A stretch of 64,000 nt of DNA from Ruegeria aquimaris (GCF_025751555.1 NZ_JAOWLB010000016.1:1-64000), one strand, 5' to 3'; shown: positions 1 through 9,780, numbered from the stretch's first letter. Numbers and translations: made by a program. The notes: generated by a model from the sequence alone, not told the origin.

Positions 1-60
1 ACCATGGAAAGCTTCCTGGGTTTCATCGACATTACCTCCATCCGGCTTTGGCTCAGACAT
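1..60 (-). CDS. possible partial CDS, N-terminus only
   Basis: An open frame runs from an ATG at 60-58 leftward out of the window, giving 20 codons without a stop (begins MSEPKPDGGNVDE). It would be divergent from the serine hydrolase, with only 16 bases between the two start codons. That is tight for two promoters and argues for caution. No family can be recognised from so short a piece. Confidence 0.25.
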   Translation of the reverse strand, partial: MSEPKPDGGNVDETQEAFHG

Positions 61-76
61 TTGTCAACATGACCTA

Positions 77-1369
77 GTGAGATCACACATCCCCATATGG
101 CTCGCGACTGCGCTGGTTTTTGCGCCCTGCTTTACGGGCCCGGCCCTCGCAGACGAAACGCCTTTTGTGAAACAAGCCTTCGACGGCTACACCACCGAAG
201 AGGTGCACGGCTGGGTCGCCGATTTGCAACTCGCCGATGCGCTTTCAGTCGGCCGACCGTTGCTCTGGTTCAGCACGAACGGCGCGCAGGTCTTTCCGAC
301 AGCGATCATTCCGGCGCGTAATGCCGCCAGCACGTTCGAAGCCGCTCCGATGGCGGAGGTTTCCGGGTTTACGGCGGAGACCGCCCTCGGCACAATGCCG
401 CTCGCCGAGTTCATCGCGCATCCGGAAAGCTACACGCGCGGCTTCATCGTCGTCCACGAGGGGAAAATCGTCTACGAGACCTATCCCGGCATGCGCCAGA
501 CCGATTTCCACATCACGGCGTCCGCGTCGAAGATTTTCGCGTCGCTCCTGGTCGACGTGCTGATCGATGCGGGTCTGATCGACGAGAACGAACCTATCGG
601 GACGTATGTGAAGGGCTTCAAGAGTAGCGCGTGGGAGCAGATCAGGGTCGTCGACGTGCTCGACATGGCCACCGGCCTCAACGCCATCGACGGGCCCGAG
701 TATTTTGCGAACCCAACCTCGATCATCGCGCGCATGCTGACCGCGGAGATGGGCAACTCCGAAGAGACCATGCTCGGGGTCATGCGGGAGGCCGAACCCG
801 TCGCCGAGCCCGGCACCGGCTTCACCTATTCCTCGATGGCGACACAGGCGCTCGTCTTTCTGGTCGAGGGGGCGACCGGCAAACCCTGGGCGGAGGTCTT
901 CGATGAACGCATCTGGTCGAAGGTCAGGGCTGACGGCCCGATGCAGGCGCATCTCTCGCCCGACGGGATCGCGCTGGTCCACGGCTTCATGTCCATAGGG
1001 CTCCGCGATCTCGCCCGCGTCGGAATGCTCTACACCGACGACTGGGATCAGGTTGCGACCGAGCGTGTCGTCACGCCGGCCATCCTCGAACGCACGCGCT
1101 CGCCACAGCGCACCCGCGAGTTCTACCTGGCAGGACCGTCCGGCCAGAACTTCATGGACCGGCTGGGAGACCAGACCGTCAGGACGGGCGGGCGGCAATG
1201 GGACGCGATCTGGGAAGACGGCGATTTCTTCAAGGCCGGCCTCAACACGCAAGGCATCTACGTCTCGCCGGACCGGAACCTCGTGATTGCGTACTTCTCG
1301 AACGACCCCAGCCAGATTATTCAGAAGTACCTGCGCCCGCTGGCGACCTCCGGGCTCTTTGGAAATTAG
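77..1369 (+). CDS. exported serine hydrolase, beta-lactamase class C family
   Basis: This 430-residue protein belongs to the class C beta-lactamase/penicillin-binding-protein-like serine hydrolases, which act on amide or ester bonds outside the cytoplasm. An N-terminal hydrophobic signal peptide (about residues 5-25) ends near ALA-DE. The nucleophile motif SxxK is visible as S149-A-S-K152, and the second motif appears as Y251-S-S in place of YxN. The start is a GTG without a clear ribosome binding site. The frame stays open upstream to the window edge, but the signal peptide favours this start. Two further hydrolase genes follow at once on the same strand, so the three probably form an operon. 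The substrate cannot be read from the sequence. Confidence 0.75.
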   Translation: MRSHIPIWLATALVFAPCFTGPALADETPFVKQAFDGYTTEEVHGWVADLQLADALSVGRPLLWFSTNGAQVFPTAIIPARNAASTFEAAPMAEVSGFTAETALGTMPLAEFIAHPESYTRGFIVVHEGKIVYETYPGMRQTDFHITASASKIFASLLVDVLIDAGLIDENEPIGTYVKGFKSSAWEQIRVVDVLDMATGLNAIDGPEYFANPTSIIARMLTAEMGNSEETMLGVMREAEPVAEPGTGFTYSSMATQALVFLVEGATGKPWAEVFDERIWSKVRADGPMQAHLSPDGIALVHGFMSIGLRDLARVGMLYTDDWDQVATERVVTPAILERTRSPQRTREFYLAGPSGQNFMDRLGDQTVRTGGRQWDAIWEDGDFFKAGLNTQGIYVSPDRNLVIAYFSNDPSQIIQKYLRPLATSGLFGN

Positions 1370-1380
1370 GGAGAGGGACC

Positions 1381-2781
1381 ATGTCGAAGTTCAGCCGTGC
1401 GATTGCCAGCCTGATCGTTGGTGCAGCACTGTCCGTGAGCCCTCAGGCCCCGTCCGCTGTCGCCGAAACGGAGAGCAAGGGTGCTGCTTTGGTCCCGGAG
1501 ATCAACCGGATCGTTGAAGCGGATACGGAGCGCTTGCAGGACATCTTCAAGGACATCCATCAGCATGCCGAGCTTGGTTTCATGGAAGTCCGCACCGCAG
1601 GGATCGTCGCCGCCGAACTGGAGGCGCTGGGTTATGAGGTGAAGACCGGCATTGGCATCACCGGCGTCGTCGGGATCATGAAGAACGGCGAGGGGCCCAC
1701 ATTCATGTTCCGGGCGGACATGGATGCCAACGCGGTCCGCGAAGAGACGGGCTTGCCCTATGCCAGCACGCAGACCGTTAAGAACGCCATTGGCTACGAA
1801 GTGCCCGTCGCCCACATGTGTGGCCACGACGCCCACACAACTTGGCTTATCGGCCTTGCCAAGACCATGTCAGAGTTGAAAGATCAATGGTCCGGAACGC
1901 TGGTTCTCGTCGCGCAGCCAGCGGAAGAGCCCGTGGAGGGCGCCAAGGCAATGCGCGATGACGGGCTCTACGAAACCCATGGCGTGCCTGAGCCAGACTA
2001 TTTCCTCGCCCTTCACACCGGGCCGTTTCCGCTTGGCACTGTCGCATTGACCAAGGGCCGGATCAGCACGGGAACAGATCATATCGACGTCAAATTTTTC
2101 GGGTCCGGCGGTCACGGGTCATCGCCACATCACGCAACCGACCCGGTCATCATGGCCGCAATGTCGATCCTGCAATACCAGACGATCATTTCGCGCATGA
2201 CCGATCCGACTGAGACGAGCGTTCTCACCGTCGGCAGCATGCAGGCTGGTATCGACAACAACGTCATCCCCACCGAGGCCGAACTGAAGCTCAAGCTACA
2301 CTATTCGACACGGGACATTCGCGAGGTCATGGTGTCCGGCATCGAGCGGATCGCCAACAATAACGCCCGGACATATGGCATAACGGACGAGAACATGATG
2401 CCGACCATCGTCGAAAAGGGCTACGCCCCTGTTATCGTTAATGACGATGAATGGATGGATCACATATGGGAGGTCCTGAAGGAAGCCAAGGCCGTGGACG
2501 CACTCGTCAGTGACCAACCGGTCGTTGAAGGCAATGCCCTTGCTGGCGTCCAGATACCGGGTTCGGATGACGCTTTTCTTCTGATCGAGGGGATCGAGGG
2601 AGCAAAAGGCGCCTACATCTTTGTCGGTTCCGCCAACCCGGAGGTCTTTGCTGCGGCCAGAGCCGAAGGCAAGGAGTTTCCCTTCTTCGCCCACGAACCG
2701 AATTATGTCGTCGATCTGGATGCCATCCCGTGGGGCACCAAGATTGCCACGGTGCTGGCGCTGGACATATTGGGCAAGTAG
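1381..2781 (+). CDS. exported M20-family amidohydrolase
   Basis: This 466-residue metallo-amidohydrolase is of the M20 peptidase/aminoacylase-hippurate hydrolase type, which cleaves N-acyl or peptide amide bonds with a two-metal centre. Metal-ligand motifs are visible: RADMDA near residue 108, the HMCGHDAH block near 145, and PAEEPVEGA near 180. An N-terminal hydrophobic stretch (residues 6-28, ending AVAE) looks like a signal peptide, giving a periplasmic enzyme. I chose the ATG at 1381 because a GGGAGAGGG ribosome binding site lies just before it; an upstream extension of the frame to 1198 overlaps the previous gene and is rejected. It begins 11 bases after the serine hydrolase, so co-transcription is likely. 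Confidence 0.8.
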   Translation: MSKFSRAIASLIVGAALSVSPQAPSAVAETESKGAALVPEINRIVEADTERLQDIFKDIHQHAELGFMEVRTAGIVAAELEALGYEVKTGIGITGVVGIMKNGEGPTFMFRADMDANAVREETGLPYASTQTVKNAIGYEVPVAHMCGHDAHTTWLIGLAKTMSELKDQWSGTLVLVAQPAEEPVEGAKAMRDDGLYETHGVPEPDYFLALHTGPFPLGTVALTKGRISTGTDHIDVKFFGSGGHGSSPHHATDPVIMAAMSILQYQTIISRMTDPTETSVLTVGSMQAGIDNNVIPTEAELKLKLHYSTRDIREVMVSGIERIANNNARTYGITDENMMPTIVEKGYAPVIVNDDEWMDHIWEVLKEAKAVDALVSDQPVVEGNALAGVQIPGSDDAFLLIEGIEGAKGAYIFVGSANPEVFAAARAEGKEFPFFAHEPNYVVDLDAIPWGTKIATVLALDILGK

Positions 2782-2854
2782 GCACTCGACGCAAAATGTC
2801 AGGAGGCACGCTCGAGGGTTTGCTGGACAAGGGCAATTGGACCGGAGGCATCAC

Positions 2855-4711
2855 ATGACGCACGACCTTTATGGCTGCCCTTGCTGCAGCGGCACGTTCG
2901 GTGGGCTGTTCGCCGTCAACGAAACGGTGCGCCACCTGAAGGAACAGGCCGACAGCGGCAACGGCTGGTCCTGCAACTGGGGGATCGATTGGCTGGCCCT
3001 CAGCCGGCGGGAGCTGCTCAAGACCGGCGTGGCGGCGGCAAGCCTCGCGGCCCTGATCCCGGCGGGGGGCCGGGCACAGACCCCTGCGCAGCAGACCACC
3101 ACCGTTTTCACCAACGGCACCGTCCTCACCGTCGATGAGGATTTCTCCGAAGCCGAGGCCCTTGCCATACGCGGCAACCGCATCCTGGCCGTCGGCACCG
3201 ACGACGAGGTAAGCGCCGCGGCCGGAGAGGATGCCACCATCGTCGACCTCGACGGAAAGACCGTCCTGCCGGGCTTTATCGACGCGCACGCTCATGTCAT
3301 TTCCGGCTCCGTCGTCGACGCCATCATGGACTATGTCGGCATGGCCCGGTTCACGACGGCCGCCGAGGTGCTCGACCACATCGCAGCGCGCGCGGCAGAG
3401 ACGCCCGCCGGCGAATGGCTCGTGTTCCGCAACTTCGATCCTGCGGTGCAGGAGGGGCCGGACGCGCTGACCTTCGCGGAGCTCGACCCGATCTCCACCG
3501 AGCACCCGATCTTCGTGCTTAACGCCTCGGGTCACCTAGCTTACGCGAACTCGAAGGCTTTCGCGGTGTCGGGTATAACCGAGGACGTCGAAGACCCGCC
3601 GGGCGGCGAATTCGTCCGCGATGCGGCGGGCAACCTGACCGGTTTCATGAAGAACAACGTGGCCTTCCTGCAGGTCTCCTCGAACTACCCGGCGATGATG
3701 GAGGCCGATCCGGTCGAAGGCCTGATCGGCCTGCTCGACAAGTGGGGCGCCGTCGGCCTGACGACGGTCTCGGAGCTGAGCCTCGGCGCCCTCGCGCAGT
3801 CTCCCGCGGACGCGCAGGTCATGGCTGCGGCGGCGCAGTCCGGGCGCCTCAAGGCGCGCATCAGGGCCTATCCCTTCTATACACTGGGCACGGATGCCTG
3901 GGACGAGGCCGGCATCCGCCAGGGCGACGGCGACGCTATGGCCCGGATCGCGGGCTTCAAGCTGGTGGCCGACGGGTCGAACCAGGGCTTCACCGGCTTG
4001 CAGCGTGAGCCTTACCTGAACAGCGAGGACCGGGGACTCGCCTACATGCAGCCCGCTGAACTGACCGCAATGGCGCTCGACCGGGCCGGCAAAGGCTGGC
4101 ATCTCGCGATCCATGGCAATGGCGATGCTGCCATCGACAACATCCTCGACACCTGCCAGGCGCTGGCAGACGCCGGCATCGACATGGCCCGCGTGCGCGC
4201 CCGGATCGAGCATTGTTCGATCCTCCACGACGATCAGATCGACCGGATGCGCGCGCTCGGCGTGTCGGCGAGCTTCCTGATCGGACACGTCCACTACTGG
4301 GGCGTCGCGATGCGAGACGAGGTCTTTGGCGAGGAGAAGGCTCAACTTCTCGATCGCTGCCGCAGCGTCGAGGAGGCCGGCATTGGCTTCACCCTGCACT
4401 CCGACTTCCTGGTGACCGACCCGAACCCGCTGCACATGATCGAGATGGCGGTGACGCGGCGGACATGGAAGGAGCCGGATTACGTGCTTGCGCCGGACGA
4501 GAGGATCTCCGTCGAGTCCGCCATCCGCGCCGTGACGTCGGAAGCGGCATGGCAGCTCTTTTCCGACCATGAGGTCGGCAGCCTCGAAGCCGGCAAGCTC
4601 GCCGATTTCGTGATCCTCGACAAGGATCCCCGCAAGGTCGATCCCGACACGATCAAAGACATCAGTGTCATGGAGACCTGGATGGATGGGAAGCAGGTCT
4701 ATTCGTCCTGA
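2855..4711 (+). CDS. YtcJ-like amidohydrolase with internal Tat signal
   Basis: This 618-residue protein belongs to the amidohydrolase superfamily, YtcJ/COG1574 branch (metal-dependent hydrolases of mostly unknown substrate). Visible motifs are the metal-binding GFIDAHAH block (about residue 145), AIHGNGDAA, RIEHCSIL and LHSDF. A twin-arginine signal (SRRELLK plus a hydrophobic run, about residues 50-76) sits unusually far from the start, behind a segment containing CPCC near residue 8 and a further Cys near 40. The start at 2855 has a GGAGG site 7 bases upstream, and no better start lies nearer the Tat motif. It probably belongs with the two preceding hydrolases. Confidence 0.75.
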   Translation: MTHDLYGCPCCSGTFGGLFAVNETVRHLKEQADSGNGWSCNWGIDWLALSRRELLKTGVAAASLAALIPAGGRAQTPAQQTTTVFTNGTVLTVDEDFSEAEALAIRGNRILAVGTDDEVSAAAGEDATIVDLDGKTVLPGFIDAHAHVISGSVVDAIMDYVGMARFTTAAEVLDHIAARAAETPAGEWLVFRNFDPAVQEGPDALTFAELDPISTEHPIFVLNASGHLAYANSKAFAVSGITEDVEDPPGGEFVRDAAGNLTGFMKNNVAFLQVSSNYPAMMEADPVEGLIGLLDKWGAVGLTTVSELSLGALAQSPADAQVMAAAAQSGRLKARIRAYPFYTLGTDAWDEAGIRQGDGDAMARIAGFKLVADGSNQGFTGLQREPYLNSEDRGLAYMQPAELTAMALDRAGKGWHLAIHGNGDAAIDNILDTCQALADAGIDMARVRARIEHCSILHDDQIDRMRALGVSASFLIGHVHYWGVAMRDEVFGEEKAQLLDRCRSVEEAGIGFTLHSDFLVTDPNPLHMIEMAVTRRTWKEPDYVLAPDERISVESAIRAVTSEAAWQLFSDHEVGSLEAGKLADFVILDKDPRKVDPDTIKDISVMETWMDGKQVYSS

Positions 4712-5089
4712 ACATCCGGGTCGTGGGCGAGCGAGACGATGACGATGCAGCCTTCGCGCTCGGCCCGACGCAGGGCAGCTCAAGGTGCTTGACCAGCCAT
4801 ACGGCGCATCGATGCGAACTGGTGCATTGGGCTCGCTGCTGCCTTGTGGCGATGCAGAGTTAAGGCAGTGATTGGCTCGGATTGAATGTCGGCTTCCAGC
4901 TTTTCTGCCAAATGGGTTGGCGGTGGCAGAGAAGGGCCGGTTTCCGCCCACTGCAAACATCACCCGCCAGACGCCATCAGTAACACCATCGTGACCCACG
5001 GGCGGCAGGAGGCTTGTGCGTGTCGCCTCTGTTCTGGCCCGACCGTGGGCGTCTCGCCTGCGTCAAGCGCCTGTTGCGGGGTGCAAGCC
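4712..5089. other. gap between convergent genes, no gene seen
   Basis: These 378 bases separate the YtcJ-like gene from the convergent matB. Frames crossing it are continuations of antisense shadows of matB, with arginine- and proline-rich translations. No convincing terminator hairpin with a T-run, RNA gene or repeat was found. Confidence 0.5.
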
Positions 5090-6607
5090 TCACCCCGGCT
5101 GGAACATGTCCTTGTACTGGTCGCGCAGGATGCTCTTTTGCACCTTGCCCATGGTGTTGCGGGGCAGTTCGTCCAGCACGATCAGTTTGCGGGGGTGTTT
5201 GAACCGGGCCAGCGCGGCGCCCACCGTCTGCATGATCGCGCCGGTATCCGGGGTCTGGCCGGGGCGGGGGACCAGGATGCCCAGCACGGTTTCGCCGAAA
5301 TCGGGATGCGGCACGCCGATCACCGCGCTTTCCAGCACGCCGGGCTGCTCGTCGAGCAAAAGCTCGATCTCCTTGGGGTAGATGTTGTAGCCGCCCGAGA
5401 TGATCAGGTCCTTGTTGCGGCCGACGATGGTGACATAGCCATCGGCATCGACAAGGCCGAGGTCGCCGGTGATGAAGAACCCGTCGGCGCGCAGTTCGGC
5501 GGCGGTTTTCTCGGGCATCTGCCAATAGCCCTTGAACACGTTCGGGCCGCGCACCTCGATCTGGCCGATCTCGCCCCGGGGCAGGGTCTCGCCGGTCTCG
5601 GGGTCGGTCACCTTCAGCTCGACCCCCGGCAGGGGGAAGCCCACGGTGCCCGCGCGGCGGTCGCCGTCATAGGGGTTTGAGGTGTTCATGTTGGTCTCGG
5701 TCATCCCGTAGCGTTCCAGGATGCGGTGGCCGGTGCGCTCTTCGAACGCGACATGGGTTTCGGCCAGCAAAGGCGCCGAGCCGGAGACGAAGAGGCGCAT
5801 GTGTTGCGCCAGGTCGCGGGTGAACCGGGGATCGCCCAGGAGGCGGGTGTAGAAGGTCGGGACGCCCATCATGCTGGTCGCGCGCGGCATCAGCGCGATG
5901 ATCTGGTCGAGGTCGAACCTCGGCAGGAAGATCATGCTGCCGCCTGTGATCAGCACGATGTTGGTGGCCACGAACAGGCCGTGGGTGTGAAAGATCGGCA
6001 GCGCGTGCAGCAGCACGTCATCGGCGGTGAAGCGCCATTCCTGCGCCAGGGTTTCGGCGTTGGACAAGAGGTTGTCCTGGGTCAGCATGGCGCCCTTGGA
6101 GCGGCCGGTGGTGCCCGAGGTATAGAGGAAGGCGGCCAGATCATCGCCCGCGCGGTCGACGGTTGCGAATGTGGTCGGCATGGTGGCGGCGCTGTCGGTC
6201 AGGCTGCCAGACCCGTCGGCATTCAGGGTCTCGATCCGGGCGCCGAGGTCACTGGCGATTGGCTGCAATGTCTCGCGGCTGCGGCCGTCGCAGACGATCA
6301 GCGCGGCGCCGCTGTTTTCGATGAAGTAGCTGAGTTCATCGGCGGTATAGGCGGTGTTGAGCGGCAGAAAGATCAGCCCCGCCTGCGCACAGGCGGCATA
6401 GAGCGCCAGCGCCTCGGGCGATTTTTCGATCTGGGCGGCGACGCGGTCGCCCGGTTTCAGGCCGAGCGTCGTGGCGACATGGGCAATCTGCGCGGCCTGT
6501 TCCAGAAACCCGGCATGGGTGACGGTTCGGCCATCGGCCAGGTGAAGAAACGGCGTTTGTTTGCCGGCATAGGCTCCGAACAGGCGGTCATAGAGGGGGT
6601 TTGCCAT
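5090..6607 (-). CDS. matB: malonyl-CoA synthetase (MatB)
   Basis: This 505-residue acyl-adenylate-forming enzyme activates malonate with CoA and ATP to malonyl-CoA. The AMP-binding P-loop YTSGTTGRSKG is at residues 162-172. The adenylate-forming core GRNKDLIISGGYNIYPKE follows in the C-terminal third, and the catalytic lysine is K488 in the NTMGKVQK segment. Length fits MatB. Assignment to malonate rather than a general fatty acid comes mainly from context: it lies 4 bases after malonyl-CoA decarboxylase and a TRAP transporter in one minus-strand operon, as in rhizobial mat operons. The cytoplasmic pair MatB/MatA converts malonate to acetyl-CoA. Confidence 0.9.
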   Translation of the reverse strand: MANPLYDRLFGAYAGKQTPFLHLADGRTVTHAGFLEQAAQIAHVATTLGLKPGDRVAAQIEKSPEALALYAACAQAGLIFLPLNTAYTADELSYFIENSGAALIVCDGRSRETLQPIASDLGARIETLNADGSGSLTDSAATMPTTFATVDRAGDDLAAFLYTSGTTGRSKGAMLTQDNLLSNAETLAQEWRFTADDVLLHALPIFHTHGLFVATNIVLITGGSMIFLPRFDLDQIIALMPRATSMMGVPTFYTRLLGDPRFTRDLAQHMRLFVSGSAPLLAETHVAFEERTGHRILERYGMTETNMNTSNPYDGDRRAGTVGFPLPGVELKVTDPETGETLPRGEIGQIEVRGPNVFKGYWQMPEKTAAELRADGFFITGDLGLVDADGYVTIVGRNKDLIISGGYNIYPKEIELLLDEQPGVLESAVIGVPHPDFGETVLGILVPRPGQTPDTGAIMQTVGAALARFKHPRKLIVLDELPRNTMGKVQKSILRDQYKDMFQPG

Positions 6608-6611
6608 TCAG

Positions 6612-7859
6612 CTACCTTTCCTGCGGTTTGCTCAGATCCGCGCCTGCGGCCAGCGTTTTGACGGCGGCGGTGGCGGCGACGGTTTTTGCAGTTGCGAATT
6701 TTTCGTGGTTCTGGCCGATCTTCCTGAGATCGTAAAGATAGTTCACCATCACGCCGCCCGATTGCTTGCGCCCCTTGTCGGAGATATCGGCATCGGCGTG
6801 GAGCGCGTGCACGATGGCGCCGTTGCCCAGATGGAAGCGGGCGACCGGATCGAAGGGCGCGCCATCGGATGCCTTGGCGTTGAGCAGGTAATGCGCGGCC
6901 AGCGCCGGCATCTGATCCTGCTTTGGTTCCAGCCCTTCTCCGGTCAGCCATGTGTTGAGCTTGGGGATGGGCGACAGGGTTACGAAGGTCTTGAGCGAGG
7001 GCAGGTTGGCCGACAGGTCGGCGGCCACCTGCTTGATCAGCGAATTGCCGAAGGAGATGCTGGCCAGCCCCGCCTGACAGTTGGAGATCGAGTAGAAGAC
7101 GGCGGTGTCGGCGTCGTGACTGGCGATAGCCTTGCGGTCCTCGGCCAGCAGGCCCTGAACCGAGCCGGGAATGCCCCGGGTCAGGGCGACCTCGACAAAG
7201 ATCAGCGGCTCGTCGGGCATGGATGGGTGAAAGAAGGCGAAACAGCGCCTGTCTTTGGGTTCCAGCCTGCGGCGCAGGTCGTCCCAGCTGTCGATGGCGT
7301 GCACCGCCTCGTAGGCGATGATCTTTTCCAGGATATGCGCCGGGCTTTCCCAGCTGATCGGGCGCAAGACCAGAAAGCCGCGATTGAACCAGCTGTTGAA
7401 GAGGTGGCGGAAGTCGAGATCGAAGGCTTCAAGCTCGGGGTCGCCCCGGCCAAGGCGCAACAGGTCTGCCCGCATCCGGACCAGCGCGCCGGTTGCGCCC
7501 GGCAGGCTGTTGAGGCGGCGGATCAACTCCTGGCGCCGGGGTTCGGCGGCGGTGGCAAAGGCGCGATAGGTGGCCTTGGACGGGTCACGCTCATAGGCGT
7601 CGAGGGTGGAGCGCACGGTTTCCGGGTCGATGTTCATCGCGCGCGCCACATGACGGAAGAAGTCGAGCTTGGCGGCGTCGTCGAGCGCGCCAAACCCGGC
7701 AAGTATGTCCTGTGCCAGGGCATGACCCGAGGTCTCGCCCGCAGTGCCCATGAGCGCCTCGACCAGTTCCTGCACCGGGCGGCTGTCGGTGGGGTGCGAG
7801 GGATCGCGGCGATAGCGCCGTTCAAAGACAGAGGACAGCAGATCGGCAAGCAGGGTCAC
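6612..7859 (-). CDS. matA: malonyl-CoA decarboxylase (MatA)
   Basis: This 415-residue protein matches malonyl-CoA decarboxylase, which releases CO2 from malonyl-CoA to give acetyl-CoA. Family landmarks are the FNSWFNRGFLVLRPISW region, the EVALTRGIPGSVQ segment, FYSISNCQAGLASISFGN, and a conserved C-terminal HYLL...GGVMVNYLYDL block. The start is a GTG at 7859 whose last bases overlap the TGA of the upstream TRAP gene (GTGA), a translational-coupling arrangement. The longer open frame reaching 8240 runs antiparallel through the TRAP gene and is rejected. It acts with matB just downstream. Confidence 0.92.
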   Translation of the reverse strand: MTLLADLLSSVFERRYRRDPSHPTDSRPVQELVEALMGTAGETSGHALAQDILAGFGALDDAAKLDFFRHVARAMNIDPETVRSTLDAYERDPSKATYRAFATAAEPRRQELIRRLNSLPGATGALVRMRADLLRLGRGDPELEAFDLDFRHLFNSWFNRGFLVLRPISWESPAHILEKIIAYEAVHAIDSWDDLRRRLEPKDRRCFAFFHPSMPDEPLIFVEVALTRGIPGSVQGLLAEDRKAIASHDADTAVFYSISNCQAGLASISFGNSLIKQVAADLSANLPSLKTFVTLSPIPKLNTWLTGEGLEPKQDQMPALAAHYLLNAKASDGAPFDPVARFHLGNGAIVHALHADADISDKGRKQSGGVMVNYLYDLRKIGQNHEKFATAKTVAATAAVKTLAAGADLSKPQER

Positions 7860-9172
7860 AGCGATGATCCCATCACAAGGTCGGGCAGCCAGGTGGCGAT
7901 ACCCGGAAACAGGCACAGCAATATGATACCCAGAACCATGCAGGCGACATAGGGCAGCGAGCCGGTCAGGATGGTTTTCAGCGAGATGTCGGGGGCGATG
8001 CCGTTGATGACATAGAGGTTCAGACCGACCGGGGGCGAGATCAGGCCGATCTCCATGTTGATGGTCAGCACCACGGCGAACCAGATCGGGTCGAAACCGG
8101 CGGTGGTGATGATCGGCAGGAGGATCGGCGCGGTCATCAGGATCACCGCGACCGGCGGCAGGAAGAACCCGGCGATCAGGAGAAAGACGTTGACCGCCCC
8201 CATCAGGACCCAGCGGTTCACCTCTAGCGTGCCGATCCATTCGGCGATGGCCTGGGTGATGAAGAGCGAGCTGAGCATGTAGGAGAACACGCCAGCGGCG
8301 GCGATGATGAAGAGGATCATCACGCTTTCGCGGGTCGAGTCGCGCAGCACCACCCAGAGGTCGCGCGGGTTCCAGAGCTTGTAGATGATCATCGCGATCA
8401 TCATGCAGAGCAGAGCACCGACCGCCGCCGTTTCCGATGGCGTGGCGATGCCGCCATACATGGCGTAAAGCACGCCGAGGATGATCAGCAGAAAGGGCAG
8501 GACGCGCGGCAGGATCTCGAATTTCTGTGCCCAGCTATAGCTGCCCGCGCTGAGAACCGTAGTGTCGCCCGAGCGCCAGGTGGAATAGATCGACCAGGCC
8601 ATGAACAGCCCGACCAGCATCAGACCCGGCATCACGCCCGCCAGGAACAGGCGGCCGATCGAGGTCTCGGTGGCGATGCCGTAGACGATCATGGTGACCG
8701 AGGGCGGGATCAGGATGCCCAGCGTGCCGCCCGCCGCGATGGAACCCGCCGCGACCCCGTCGGGATAGCCGCGCTTGCGCATTTCGGGGATGCCCATCTT
8801 GCCGATTGCGGCGCAGGTGGCGGGGCTGGATCCCGACATGGCGGCAAAGAGCGCGCAGGCGCCGAGGTTCGAGATCACCAGCCCGCCGGGCACGCGGGTG
8901 AGCCAGCGCTCAAGCGCCTCGTAGAGGTCGGCGCCCGCCCGGGTCGAGGCGATGGAGGCGCCCATGATGATGAACATCGGGATCGACAGGAGGGCGAAGT
9001 TGTCGAGCTTGCCGAACAGGATCTCGGGGATCAGCTCCAGCGACCGGGCACCGTCGAAGATCAGCAGGAAACCGGCGGAGACGATCAACAGGCCGATGGC
9101 GACCGAGACGCCCGAGAACAGAACGATGATGGTGGCGATGGCGACGATGGCGCCGAGCAGCAACGGGTCCAT
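7856..9172 (-). CDS. matM: TRAP transporter large permease (MatM/DctM-like)
   Basis: This 438-residue polytopic membrane protein has about 12 hydrophobic segments. It matches the DctM family, the ion-coupled translocation subunit of TRAP transporters. It shows the typical SGSSPATCAAIGKMGIPEM and GGTLGILIPPSV segments and a C-terminal PPVGLNLYVI motif. It lies between the small permease (4-base gap) and the malonyl-CoA decarboxylase (overlapping stop/start). The malonate specificity is inferred from the operon and from the known rhizobial MatPQM TRAP system, not from the protein itself. Confidence 0.88.
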   Translation of the reverse strand: MDPLLLGAIVAIATIIVLFSGVSVAIGLLIVSAGFLLIFDGARSLELIPEILFGKLDNFALLSIPMFIIMGASIASTRAGADLYEALERWLTRVPGGLVISNLGACALFAAMSGSSPATCAAIGKMGIPEMRKRGYPDGVAAGSIAAGGTLGILIPPSVTMIVYGIATETSIGRLFLAGVMPGLMLVGLFMAWSIYSTWRSGDTTVLSAGSYSWAQKFEILPRVLPFLLIILGVLYAMYGGIATPSETAAVGALLCMMIAMIIYKLWNPRDLWVVLRDSTRESVMILFIIAAAGVFSYMLSSLFITQAIAEWIGTLEVNRWVLMGAVNVFLLIAGFFLPPVAVILMTAPILLPIITTAGFDPIWFAVVLTINMEIGLISPPVGLNLYVINGIAPDISLKTILTGSLPYVACMVLGIILLCLFPGIATWLPDLVMGSSL

Positions 9173-9176
9173 GCGC

Positions 9177-9719
9177 TCACTCCAATCCGAAGGGTTTGTC
9201 GATGCCCAGGAGAAGGGCGATGAAATCGGCGACCAGTTGCAGCAGCAGCAGACCGAACCCGACCGGGATGGCGAGGTAGGGGATCCAGAGCTTTACCCCC
9301 CAGACGGTGTCGGAGCGCCAGCCGCGCTCCCACGCGAAATGCCAGTATTCGTAGCCGTACCAGAGGATCACGGCGACGATTGCGATGGTGAGAGCCGAGG
9401 TCGTCAAGGCCAGAACGAAACGGATCCGGGGGGGCAGGGACAGCGGGATCAGATCGACGTTCACGTGACCTCGCAACCGCTGGACATAGGACAGGCCCAG
9501 CAGGGTGGCCGCGATCATGAGATAGATGACCGCTTCGGTCTGCCAGACGGTCGAGCCGTTCAGCACATAGCGGATCACGATCATCTGGCAGGTGATGAGG
9601 ACGGCGGCGACGATCATCGTGGCCGAAACCCATCCTGCCAAGGTCGAGATGGCGGCGACGGCGCGCAACACCGGGTTGCTGCCGGTTCGGGCGGCGGCAG
9701 CGGAACTGTGGCCGGACAT
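9177..9719 (-). CDS. matQ: TRAP transporter small permease (MatQ/DctQ-like)
   Basis: This 180-residue protein has four predicted transmembrane segments and the DctQ-family pattern (WQTEAVIYLMIAATLLGLSYVQR, then VNVDLIPL). It pairs with the large permease to carry substrate delivered by the periplasmic binding protein. I chose the ATG at 9719 because a GGAGGAGCC ribosome binding site stands directly upstream. An in-frame start at 9782 would run through the hairpin between this gene and the binding-protein gene, and its residues are proline-rich and unlike the family. Confidence 0.85.
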   Translation of the reverse strand: MSGHSSAAAARTGSNPVLRAVAAISTLAGWVSATMIVAAVLITCQMIVIRYVLNGSTVWQTEAVIYLMIAATLLGLSYVQRLRGHVNVDLIPLSLPPRIRFVLALTTSALTIAIVAVILWYGYEYWHFAWERGWRSDTVWGVKLWIPYLAIPVGFGLLLLQLVADFIALLLGIDKPFGLE

Positions 9720-9756
9720 CGGCTCCTCCAACGGTCGGGGTGTTATCTGTGGGGTC

Positions 9757-9780
9757 GGGCGGCCCACCGGGGGGCCGCCC
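9757..9780 (-). terminator. hairpin between binding-protein and permease genes
   Basis: A perfect 9-bp stem (GGGCGGCCC / GGGCCGCCC) with a 6-base loop follows the binding-protein gene. No T-run follows, so it is more likely an attenuator or 3'-end stabiliser than a full terminator. Such elements commonly keep binding-protein mRNA in excess over permease mRNA. Confidence 0.5.
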
